From CAZEVY01 sp964515555 (GTDB taxonomy: Bacteria > Acidobacteriota > Terriglobia > Bryobacterales > Bryobacteraceae), in contig CAZEVY010000158.1 in the NCBI GenBank assembly GCA_964515555.1, forward strand, positions 1-7,620: a stretch of DNA of 7,620 nt. Reading direction: 5' to 3'. The first letter of the stretch is position 1. Each line of letters starts with the position of its first letter. Positions 1 to 5,288 of the stretch are shown piece by piece. Both the position numbers and the translations under genes were made by a program. The notes under the pieces were generated by a model. That model saw only the letters and a list, made by a program, of their open reading frames with translations, did no database searches and was not told the origin of the DNA.

Positions 1-10
1 GCCGCCCCGT

Positions 11-45
11 TATGATGGTTCTGACCCGATGGGTCAATCTGGAGG
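11..45 (+). promoter_or_regulatory. tatA leader: -10-like hexamer, inverted repeat and Shine-Dalgarno
   Basis: A TATGAT hexamer (11-16) resembles a sigma-70 -10 box; any -35 box lies at or beyond the window edge. Six bases later comes a perfect inverted repeat, TGACCC-GAT-GGGTCA (22-36), close to where transcription would begin. It could be a 5' hairpin stabilising the mRNA or an operator. GGAGG (41-45) sits nine bases before the ATG at 55 and is a good ribosome-binding site. The repeat and the Shine-Dalgarno are seen directly; the promoter reading is an inference. Confidence 0.45.
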
Positions 46-54
46 CAGTTTGTC

Positions 55-561
55 ATGGGTCCGCTAGGCTACCAGGAGATGATCGTTATCTTCGTTCTGG
101 CCTTGCTGATCTTTGGCCCCAAAAAGCTTCCCGAGCTGGGAAAGACAGTCGGGAAGGCAATCACCGAGTTCCGTCGCGCTTCGAGCGAGCTCAAGGGTAC
201 CTGGGATCGCGAAATGGCGGCGATGGAACGCGAAACGGAGCCGGTAAAGCAGGCAGTCCAGGACTACGGTAACCAGATCTACAATGGCTACTCGGAAAAC
301 GGTAGCTACGATTCGGACCCGTACGGCGACCCTTATAACGCCGGCGGCTCAAACGAATCGAATCCATCCACGGTAGGCGCATCCGCACCTCAGGGCGCTG
401 AGTCGACGGCCGTCAACGGCAGCAATGGCGTTTCAGGGACCGAGACGGCGACTGTGAACTCAGCCAATCCCGCAGATTCACAGACGCCCAACCCGGCGGC
501 GGCTCCGGTTGAAGCCGCCGAAGCCCCGGAAGGCGCCAGGCCCGAAGCGGCCCGGACGTAA
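55..561 (+). CDS. tatA: Twin-arginine translocase subunit, TatA/TatB family
   Basis: This is a membrane subunit of the Tat system, which exports folded proteins across the cytoplasmic membrane. The 168-aa protein has the family layout. A short N-terminus carries polar Glu8, a single membrane helix spans about residues 9-20, an F-G-P hinge lies at 20-22, and an amphipathic helix (KKLPELGKTVGKAITEFRR) follows. Glu8, the LP after the hinge and the length resemble E. coli TatB (171 aa) more than TatA (about 89 aa), but one gene often serves both roles outside Proteobacteria, so the TatA/TatB choice is open. Residues 71-98 form a Tyr/Asn/Gly/Asp-rich stretch with tyrosines at 71, 76, 79, 85, 90 and 94. 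The rest of the tail is Ala/Pro/Glu/Thr-rich and probably disordered. The start is fixed by GGAGG at 41-45. tatC follows after 38 nt. Confidence 0.93.
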   Translation: MGPLGYQEMIVIFVLALLIFGPKKLPELGKTVGKAITEFRRASSELKGTWDREMAAMERETEPVKQAVQDYGNQIYNGYSENGSYDSDPYGDPYNAGGSNESNPSTVGASAPQGAESTAVNGSNGVSGTETATVNSANPADSQTPNPAAAPVEAAEAPEGARPEAART

Positions 562-562
562 T

Positions 563-590
563 CGCGAGTTTCGCGGAGCGTTCTTTTTTC
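563..590 (+). terminator. Weak terminator- or attenuator-like hairpin between tatA and tatC
   Basis: A small perfect stem, CGCGA-GTT-TCGCG (563-575), is followed after five bases by a T-rich run (TTCTTTTTTC, 581-590). The stem is short for an intrinsic terminator and the T-run does not abut it. Partial termination or 3'-end processing is therefore the most that can be suggested. It would fit the known need for more TatA/B than TatC. It also fills the space where a ribosome-binding site for tatC would be expected. Confidence 0.3.
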
Positions 591-599
591 GAATGATGT

Positions 600-1757
600 A
601 TGGCGTCTGAAGACGACAATCGAGCTGCGCCGCCCTCCGGGGACGAGCCGGCGGCGCCGCCCGCGGAATCCCCGGAGGGGGCCGATAAGCCGGCTCCCGC
701 CGAGCCGGTCTACCCGGCCGGCGATGCCGTCGATCCCTACAACTACTACGACGACGGCTACGGCTACGAGCCCCCGCCGGCGCCGCCCGAGACGCCCCCG
801 GAGCCCGTGCGCGCGGTCGCTCCGGTCGCTCCTCCGCCCTCTCCCCCCGCGCCGCCCGCGGCCGCCCCCGACGACGAGGAAGACGACGGCATGCTCCGCA
901 TGTCGTTCATGGAGCACCTGGAGGAGCTGCGGACGCGGCTGATCCGCGCCATCGCCGGAGTGGGCATCGCGTTTCTCGTCAGCCTGATCTTCACCAACGA
1001 GCTTTGGAAGGCGGTCATCGCGCCGGCCTCGGCGGCGCTCAGGAAGCTGGGTCTTCCGCCGGAGCTGGTGTTCACGTCGCCCACCGAGGCCTTCACCATC
1101 ATCTGGGTAAAACTGCCGATCCTGACGGCCATCTTCATCGCCTCGCCCTGGATCGGCTACCAGGTGTGGTCGTTCATCGCCCCCGGCCTCTACAAAAAGG
1201 AGCGCCGCTGGGCGGCGCCCTTCATCATTTGCACGGCCGGACTGTTCATTCTCGGCGGCCTGTTCTCCTATTTCGTCCTGTTCCGGTTCGCGCTCACGTT
1301 CCTGCTCGGCATCGGCTTGGCGATTGACACCAAACCGATGATCACCATCACCGAATACTTCAACATATTCATCAACGTGACGCTGGGGGTGGGGCTGGTT
1401 TTCGAGCTGCCCATCCTGATCTTCTTCCTGAGCCTGCTCCGCATCATCACGGTGAGCTTCCTGCTGCGGAATACCCGCTACGCGGTGCTGCTGATCGTGG
1501 TAGCGGCGGCGGTCATCACGCCGACCCCGGATGTCATCAACCTGACCCTTTTCTCCGTGCCGATGATCCTGCTATACTTCGTCGGCGTTATGGCGGCCTG
1601 GATTCTCGAGCTCCAGCGCGGCCAACGGGGATTCCCCTGGATCAAGCTGATGGTGATCGCCTTCATTCTCGCTGCGCTCGGCGCCGGCGGGGTTTACCTG
1701 GCGGTCGCCCGATACGGTTTCAAACTAGTACAGACTTGGCCATTCCTAGTACGGTAA
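600..1757 (+). CDS. tatC: Sec-independent protein translocase TatC with long N-terminal extension
   Basis: TatC is the multi-spanning core of the Tat translocase and binds twin-arginine signal peptides. The core begins near Met101 with MSFMEHLEELRTRL. Key residues match E. coli TatC as I recall it: Glu109 and Arg111 (E15, R17), Phe192 (F94), Glu201 in YKKERR (E103) and Glu269 in FELP (E170). Six family helices lie at about 114-132, 166-187, 206-228, 254-280, 293-307 and 314-336. A seventh hydrophobic segment (about 349-370) follows a basic loop and is not part of the usual core. Residues 1-97 are extremely Pro/Ala/Glu-rich with a Tyr cluster (38, 47, 49, 50, 54, 56). At 385 aa it far exceeds the usual roughly 250. 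The start is uncertain: no Shine-Dalgarno precedes ATG 600 (GGAG at 575-578 is too far), and ATG 891 or 900 would give a conventional protein. Confidence 0.94.
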   Translation: MASEDDNRAAPPSGDEPAAPPAESPEGADKPAPAEPVYPAGDAVDPYNYYDDGYGYEPPPAPPETPPEPVRAVAPVAPPPSPPAPPAAAPDDEEDDGMLRMSFMEHLEELRTRLIRAIAGVGIAFLVSLIFTNELWKAVIAPASAALRKLGLPPELVFTSPTEAFTIIWVKLPILTAIFIASPWIGYQVWSFIAPGLYKKERRWAAPFIICTAGLFILGGLFSYFVLFRFALTFLLGIGLAIDTKPMITITEYFNIFINVTLGVGLVFELPILIFFLSLLRIITVSFLLRNTRYAVLLIVVAAAVITPTPDVINLTLFSVPMILLYFVGVMAAWILELQRGQRGFPWIKLMVIAFILAALGAGGVYLAVARYGFKLVQTWPFLVR

Positions 1758-1847
1758 ATAACCTCGGTCCTGTGGCGCGAAGCGCCGCGCGGGATTACGA
1801 TTGGTTGTATCGACGGAGGAATTCAGGAAATTGAGGGCGTATCGACC

Positions 1848-2102
1848 ATGGATCTCTTTAGACTGGTCCACGAGCTTCACAACGAGAGGGATCGTCTCGA
1901 CGGGGTAATCAAGGCCCTGGAGACGATGAAAAAGGAAGCGCGCGCCGCGAAGCCGAAGAAATCGAGGCGCGGACGGAAGGCCATGGGAGCCGCGGAGCGC
2001 CGCGCCGTCTCCGAGCGCATGCGCCGTTATTGGGCCAACCGCCGCAAGGCGGCTGCGTCCGCCGCCCGCCGCGCCGGCGCGGCTTCGAGCGCTGTAGAAT
2101 AG
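1848..2102 (+). CDS. Small basic helical protein of unknown function
   Basis: I do not recognise a named family for this 84-aa protein. Residues 1-31 look like one amphipathic helix or short coiled coil, with hydrophobic positions L3, L6, L10, L17, I21, L24 and M27 set among charged residues. Residues 32-67 are strongly basic. They contain an AT-hook-like RRGRK (40-44) and then a Met-Gly-Ala-Ala-Glu-Arg turn leading into a second helix ending in RYWANRR. The tail is Ala/Arg-rich. Nucleic-acid binding is a reasonable guess from charge and the GRK motif, but nothing catalytic is visible. The ATG is supported by GAGGG (1833-1837) ten bases upstream; a second GGAGGA at 1815-1820 is too distant. 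The next gene starts 19 nt after the stop, so the two may be co-transcribed. Confidence 0.7.
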   Translation: MDLFRLVHELHNERDRLDGVIKALETMKKEARAAKPKKSRRGRKAMGAAERRAVSERMRRYWANRRKAAASAARRAGAASSAVE

Positions 2103-2121
2103 CCGGTAAGAGAAGACTGGA

Positions 2122-2916
2122 TTGACAGCCGCCCTCCGGTGGCTGGCGCCGTTCAGCCTCTGCCTCCTGATCCGAGGCGGAGGCCCGGGTCTTCAGGCGC
2201 CGTCCTACACCCCTGCCAGCATCGTCAACGCCGCGACCCATCTGCCGGGTCCGCTCGCCCCCAACACCATCGCGACCGTTTACGGCTCCGGCCTCTCGTT
2301 CGCCGTGCGGGCGCTGACGCCCGAGGAGATCGAGGACGGCCAGATGCCGGTGATGCTGCGCGGCTCGGGCACTCGCGTCTCGATCGCCGGTCAGGCGGCG
2401 CCCCTGCTCTACGTCTCGCCGTCGCAGATCAACTTCATCGTCCCGATGAACCTGGCGCCCGGTCCGGCCCGGATCGAGGTGCTGGTGGACGGGCTCAAGG
2501 CCGAGTCGCAGATCGAAGTGTCGGCCGCCTCGCCGGGACTCTTTCAGTTGGACGCGACCCGGATCGTCGCCACGAACGCCGACGGCTCGCTGATCTCCGT
2601 CGAGCGGCCCGGGCGTTCGGGCGAGGTGGCCGTGCTCTACGCCACCGGACTCGGAGCGACCGAGCCGCGTCTGGCCAACCTCCAGATCCCGCGCCAGGCC
2701 GCGCCCATCGCCGCCCTGCGCGACCTGCGGGTGACCTTCGACGGCGTGGCCGTGGAGCCGGAGTCGATTCACTACGCCGGCGTGACGCCCGGCTTCGCGG
2801 GCCTGTATCAGATCAACCTGCGCCTGCCGCGGATCGAGCGGCGCGACCCGGAGGTTCGGGTCGCCCTGGGAGAGCGCATCAGCCCGGCGGCGCTGCGCCT
2901 TCCGATGGTCGATTAA
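2122..2916 (+). CDS. TIGR03437-family protein, nearly stand-alone domain
   Basis: TIGR03437 is an uncharacterised domain highly expanded in Solibacter-type Acidobacteria, normally the C-terminal part of larger exported proteins. Here the 264-aa product is essentially the domain alone. Family signatures appear in order: SIVNAA (33-38), a TVYGSGL motif (52-58), AAPLLYVSPSQINFIVP (92-108), VLYATGLG (171-178) and HYAGVTPGFAGLYQIN (217-232). The domain looks like two all-beta, Ig-like halves. Residues 5-17 are hydrophobic and may be a short signal peptide, although Arg18 follows at once and no clean cleavage site is seen. The start must be TTG 2122 or later, because an in-frame TAA lies at 2107-2109. 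AAGAGAAG (2108-2115) is a weak ribosome-binding site, and TAGAAT (2095-2100) could be a -10 box. The specific role is unknown. Confidence 0.88.
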   Translation: MTAALRWLAPFSLCLLIRGGGPGLQAPSYTPASIVNAATHLPGPLAPNTIATVYGSGLSFAVRALTPEEIEDGQMPVMLRGSGTRVSIAGQAAPLLYVSPSQINFIVPMNLAPGPARIEVLVDGLKAESQIEVSAASPGLFQLDATRIVATNADGSLISVERPGRSGEVAVLYATGLGATEPRLANLQIPRQAAPIAALRDLRVTFDGVAVEPESIHYAGVTPGFAGLYQINLRLPRIERRDPEVRVALGERISPAALRLPMVD

Positions 2917-2955
2917 CCGGCCGGCAACTTCCCAAAATTCGTGTCCGCCGGGACC

Positions 2956-2985
2956 CCGAAGGATTGAACTCCGAAAGATTGAACT
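2956..2985 (+). repeat. 15-bp tandem direct repeat upstream of the SPFH gene
   Basis: Two adjacent copies, CCGAAGGATTGAACT (2956-2970) and CCGAAAGATTGAACT (2971-2985), differ at one base. They lie 55-84 bases before the ATG at 3040, in the only intergenic space of this unit. A 15-bp period is not an exact number of helical turns. The repeat may be an operator for the downstream ribbon-helix-helix protein or simply a small local duplication. The sequence is seen directly; the role is an inference. Confidence 0.7.
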
Positions 2986-3008
2986 TTCCCTCTGTGATTG
3001 CGTTGTGA

Positions 3009-3030
3009 TATCATAGAGCTATCTAGGAGG
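3009..3030 (+). promoter_or_regulatory. Possible -10 box and strong Shine-Dalgarno of the SPFH gene
   Basis: TATCAT (3009-3014) could be a -10 box, but no good -35 lies 16-18 bases upstream. AGGAGG (3025-3030) is a consensus ribosome-binding site nine bases before ATG 3040. It decides the start in favour of 3040 over the in-frame TTG at 2998, which lies upstream of the promoter-like and ribosome-binding sequences. Confidence 0.55.
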
Positions 3031-3039
3031 AGCTCGGCG

Positions 3040-3939
3040 ATGACGACCGATATGAAGAAGGTTCAGGAGAGGGTGCGCACGGTTCCGAGCGGGATTCCCG
3101 TGCTGGTGTTGCTGGTGATCCTGGTTCCGGCCTGCGTTTACGGCTACGTGTGGATCGGGACGAACTTGGAGAAGGGCGATCGCGCGGCGCCGGTTCTGGC
3201 GCTGACGGCGGCGGTGCTGGCCGACGCCCTGGCGTTCGCGGGACTGTTCGGCGTGGCCCCCAACCAGGGTGTCGTGCTCCAGTTGTTCGGCCGCTACGCG
3301 GGCACGGTGACGAGGCCGGGCCTGGCGTGGGCCAATCCCTTCTACACCAAGAAGAAGGTGTCGCTGCGGGTGCGCAACTTCGAGACCAACAAGCTGAAGG
3401 TGAACGACAAGGACGGCAACCCCATCGAGATCGCCGCCGTGGTGGTGTGGCGCGTGGTCGACACCGCCGAGGCGGTCTTCGACGTGGACAACTACGAGAA
3501 CTACGTGCACGTCCAGAGCGAGGCGGCGGTCCGCAACATGGCGACGCTGCATCCCTACGATTCGCATATGGAGGACGAGATCTCGCTGCGCGGCCACACC
3601 CTGACGATCTCGGCGCAGTTGCAGAAGGAGATCGAGGACCGCGTGGCGGTGGCCGGCGTGTCCATCATGGAGGCGCGCATCAGCTTCCTGGCCTACGCGG
3701 CCGAGATCGCGGCGGCCATGCTCCAGCGGCAGCAGGCCGGGGCCATCATCGCGGCGCGGCAGAAGATTGTCGAGGGCGCCGTCGGCATGGTGGAGATGGC
3801 GCTCGACATGCTTACCAAGAACAAGGTCGTCGAGCTCGACGCCGACCGGCGGGCGGCCATGGTGAGCAACCTGCTCGTCGTGCTCTGCGGGCACAATACC
3901 GCGCAGCCGGTGGTCAACACCGGGACCATTTATCACTAG
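3040..3939 (+). CDS. SPFH/band 7 domain membrane protein
   Basis: SPFH (stomatin/prohibitin/flotillin/HflK-C) proteins form membrane-bound oligomers that organise membrane domains or control membrane proteases. In this 299-aa protein, residues 19-40 and 49-71 are two hydrophobic segments, probably a membrane hairpin. The SPFH domain starts at about residue 73 with APNQGVVLQLFGRYAGT. It includes the typical strand-rich core (NFETNKLKVNDKDGNPIEI, then VVWRVVDTAEAVF) and passes into a long Ala/Gln/Arg helix (AAEIAAAMLQRQQAGAIIAARQ) like the family's coiled-coil region. AGGAGG at 3025-3030 fixes the start. No protease, NfeD or other enzymatic domain is fused or adjacent. Instead a ribbon-helix-helix gene starts 12 nt after the stop, an operon-like spacing that suggests a shared function. 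I recall the same pair in other bacteria, notably actinomycetes. The cellular role is unknown. Confidence 0.92.
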   Translation: MTTDMKKVQERVRTVPSGIPVLVLLVILVPACVYGYVWIGTNLEKGDRAAPVLALTAAVLADALAFAGLFGVAPNQGVVLQLFGRYAGTVTRPGLAWANPFYTKKKVSLRVRNFETNKLKVNDKDGNPIEIAAVVVWRVVDTAEAVFDVDNYENYVHVQSEAAVRNMATLHPYDSHMEDEISLRGHTLTISAQLQKEIEDRVAVAGVSIMEARISFLAYAAEIAAAMLQRQQAGAIIAARQKIVEGAVGMVEMALDMLTKNKVVELDADRRAAMVSNLLVVLCGHNTAQPVVNTGTIYH

Positions 3940-3951
3940 CGGAGGCCGACC

Positions 3952-4140
3952 ATGGCCGAGCGCAAGCCGTTCCTGCTCCGCATTGATCCCGAGGTGCTGG
4001 AGCAGGTGCGCCGGTGGGCCGACGACGAGCTGCGCAGTCTGAACGGCCAGGTGGAGTACCTGCTGCGGCAGGCGCTCAAGGAGCGGGGCCGCCCGCCCGC
4101 CGCGCCGGGCAGGGAAGGCAAAGCGAAGGTAGTGCGCTGA
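3952..4140 (+). CDS. Ribbon-helix-helix (Arc-like) DNA-binding protein paired with SPFH
   Basis: This 62-aa protein has the ribbon-helix-helix layout. A short beta strand PFLLRID (6-12) should supply DNA-contacting residues in a dimer. Helix A spans about residues 13-28 (PEVLEQVRRWADDELR), the turn is SLNG (29-32), and helix B is QVEYLLRQALKER (33-45). The remaining 17 residues are a Pro/Gly/Lys/Arg-rich tail. GGAGG (3941-3945) lies six bases before the ATG, and the SPFH stop is 12 nt upstream, so the two are almost certainly co-transcribed. Such proteins often are antitoxins or autorepressors, but no toxin-like gene is adjacent; the partner is a membrane SPFH protein. Its stop codon lies in the loop of a perfect 10-bp palindrome (4128-4152). 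Fold confidence is high; target and role are unknown. Confidence 0.85.
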   Translation: MAERKPFLLRIDPEVLEQVRRWADDELRSLNGQVEYLLRQALKERGRPPAAPGREGKAKVVR

Positions 4141-4152
4141 GTGCGCACTACC
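4128..4152. repeat. Perfect 10-bp inverted repeat spanning the RHH gene stop codon
   Basis: GGTAGTGCGC (4128-4137) and its exact reverse complement GCGCACTACC (4143-4152) flank the five-base loop TGAGT, which contains the TGA stop of the ribbon-helix-helix gene. As RNA it would be a very stable hairpin, but no T-run follows on the plus strand. Termination is therefore doubtful, and mRNA 3'-end protection or a DNA-binding site is as likely. Confidence 0.8.
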
Positions 4153-4158
4153 AAAGCA

Positions 4159-4180
4159 GGTAGTGCCTTCAGGCGCTACC
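4159..4180. repeat. Second GGTAG/CTACC palindrome, related to the first
   Basis: GGTAGTGCC (4159-4167) pairs with GGCGCTACC (4172-4180) over the loop TTCA, with eight Watson-Crick pairs and one G-T pair. Its outer arms match those of the palindrome at 4128-4152, and the two are separated by AAAGCA. A further CCAAAGCA and a single GGTAG (4195-4199) follow. The arrangement looks like an intergenic palindromic (REP/BIME-like) element inserted between the RHH gene and the DUF1385 promoter. Confidence 0.7.
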
Positions 4181-4209
4181 CCAAAGCAAGGACCGGTAGC
4201 TTCCCGCGA

Positions 4210-4224
4210 TATAATAGGATCGTG
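4210..4224 (+). promoter_or_regulatory. Consensus -10 box six bases before a GTG start (leaderless promoter)
   Basis: TATAAT (4210-4215) is a perfect sigma-70 -10 hexamer. Transcription would begin about six bases later, at or next to the GTG at 4222. No Shine-Dalgarno is possible in that space, so the message would be leaderless. The -35 region (around 4187-4192) has no clear TTGACA. Confidence 0.6.
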
Positions 4225-5199
4225 GCGATTCGTTCGTTTCTCCGCCTCGCGGCGCACACCCAGATGATGCCGGTCCTCGAGAGCGGCGAAGAGACGCTCA
4301 TCGGCGGGCAGGCGGTGATGGAGGGCGTCATGATGCGCGCTCCCCACAGCTACTGCGTATCCGTGCGCCGGCCCGACGGCGAAATCGTCTCCGAGGAGAC
4401 GCCGCTGCCGCGGCTTTCCGAGAAATACCCGATCTTCCGCTTCCCGGTGCTCCGCGGCGTCGGCACGCTGGGACACGCCATGTGGCTCGGGATGAAGGCC
4501 CTTCGCTTTTCCGCCGACGTGGCGGTGGCGGCGGAGAATTCCGGGAAGCCCGCCAAGCCGGTGTCCTCCTGGATGATGACGCTGAACCTGCTGTTCTCGG
4601 TCGGGTTTTTCATTTTCCTCTACAAATTTGTGCCCCTGTGGCTGACCACACGTCTGGAGGCCCTGTTCCCGTCGCTTCACGGGCGCGTCGCCTTCAACCT
4701 CACCGACGGCGTGATCCGCATGGCCATCTTCCTGACGTTCCTCTACCTGATCTCGCGCTGGAAGGACATCCGCCGCGTCTTTGAATATCACGGGGCGGAG
4801 CATCGCGTGGTGTTCAACTACGAGTCGGGCCGGCCCGTGACGGTGCCGAACGCCCAGGGCTTCACCACCTTTCACCCGCGCTGCGGGACGAGCTTCCTGC
4901 TGGTGGTGATGATGGTCTCCATCGGCGTCTACGCGCTGATCCCCTTTGACGGGTTCGCCGGACGGTTCGTCTCGCGCATCCTGCTCCTGCCTGTGATTAC
5001 CGGGCTCAGCTACGAGGTGATCCGCTTCGCGGCGCGCAAACGCGGCGGCCTGCTGGCGGCGCTGACCGCGCCGGGGCTGTGGCTCCAGCGCATCACGACC
5101 CAGCCGCCGGCCGACGATCAGACCGCGGTCGCCATACACGCGCTCGAAGGCGCGATGAAGCTCGAGCAGAATCAGGGCGGCAGCCTGGTGGTGGCGTAA
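4222..5199 (+). CDS. DUF1385 family membrane protein (YqhQ-like)
   Basis: DUF1385 (Pfam PF07136, COG3872; B. subtilis YqhQ) is a widespread membrane family once labelled a predicted metal-dependent enzyme; its reaction is not known to me. From GTG 4222 the product is 325 aa. The family signature IGGQAVMEGVMMRAP lies at about residues 27-41. Histidines and a cysteine sit in conserved blocks, EYHGAEHRVV (188-197) and TTFHPRCGTSF (215-225); H190, E193, H194, H218 and C221 are plausible metal ligands. Hydrophobic segments lie at about 118-141, 164-180, 224-242 and 250-271. GTG 4222 is preferred because TATAAT is six bases upstream and the peptide continues sensibly into SFLRLAAHTQ. GTG 4141 would place the palindromic repeats inside the gene, and ATG 4264 or 4267 remain possible. 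The nearest upstream gene is unrelated. Confidence 0.88.
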   Translation: MAIRSFLRLAAHTQMMPVLESGEETLIGGQAVMEGVMMRAPHSYCVSVRRPDGEIVSEETPLPRLSEKYPIFRFPVLRGVGTLGHAMWLGMKALRFSADVAVAAENSGKPAKPVSSWMMTLNLLFSVGFFIFLYKFVPLWLTTRLEALFPSLHGRVAFNLTDGVIRMAIFLTFLYLISRWKDIRRVFEYHGAEHRVVFNYESGRPVTVPNAQGFTTFHPRCGTSFLLVVMMVSIGVYALIPFDGFAGRFVSRILLLPVITGLSYEVIRFAARKRGGLLAALTAPGLWLQRITTQPPADDQTAVAIHALEGAMKLEQNQGGSLVVA

Positions 5200-5273
5200 C
5201 CGCCCTACCGGACCAGTACTGACAAATCCCCGACGCCCGCGTATCGGGTAACCCGCGCACCGCCGAACTGGCG

Positions 5274-5288
5274 TATGCTCCGATAATG
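5274..5288 (+). promoter_or_regulatory. Possible leaderless promoter of the symporter gene
   Basis: TATGCT (5274-5279) is followed by six bases and then ATG 5286, the same geometry as TATAAT-GTG at 4210-4224. No Shine-Dalgarno precedes the ATG. An alternative is CTGACA (5219-5224), 17 bases, then TATCGG (5242-5247), which would give a leader of about 30 nt but has a poor -10. Confidence 0.35.

Noticed and set aside
1774..1786. GGCGC-GAA-GCGCC hairpin after tatC as a terminator
   Set aside because: The stem has only 5 bp and no T-run follows. It may pause transcription or mean nothing; too weak to annotate.
2122..2127. TTGACA, a perfect -35 hexamer
   Set aside because: It coincides with the TTG start of the TIGR03437 gene and no -10-like sequence follows at 16-18 bases.
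1909..2772. A 287-codon minus-strand open frame over the 84-aa and TIGR03437 genes
   Set aside because: The plus strand has recognisable family motifs; the minus translation is low-complexity Arg/Gly-rich shadow.
2998..3039. Upstream TTG start adding 14 residues to the SPFH protein
   Set aside because: The strong AGGAGG at 3025-3030 is correctly spaced for ATG 3040 and would lie inside the longer gene.
4141..4221. N-terminal 27 codons from GTG 4141 as part of the DUF1385 protein
   Set aside because: This stretch consists of the palindromic repeats and a perfect -10 box, lacks a Shine-Dalgarno and abuts the RHH stop codon, so translation is more likely to start at 4222.
3019..5139. A 706-codon open frame on the minus strand
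   Set aside because: It lies opposite the SPFH, RHH and DUF1385 genes. The translation is rich in His, Arg and Gln without domain character, a typical antisense shadow in GC-rich DNA.
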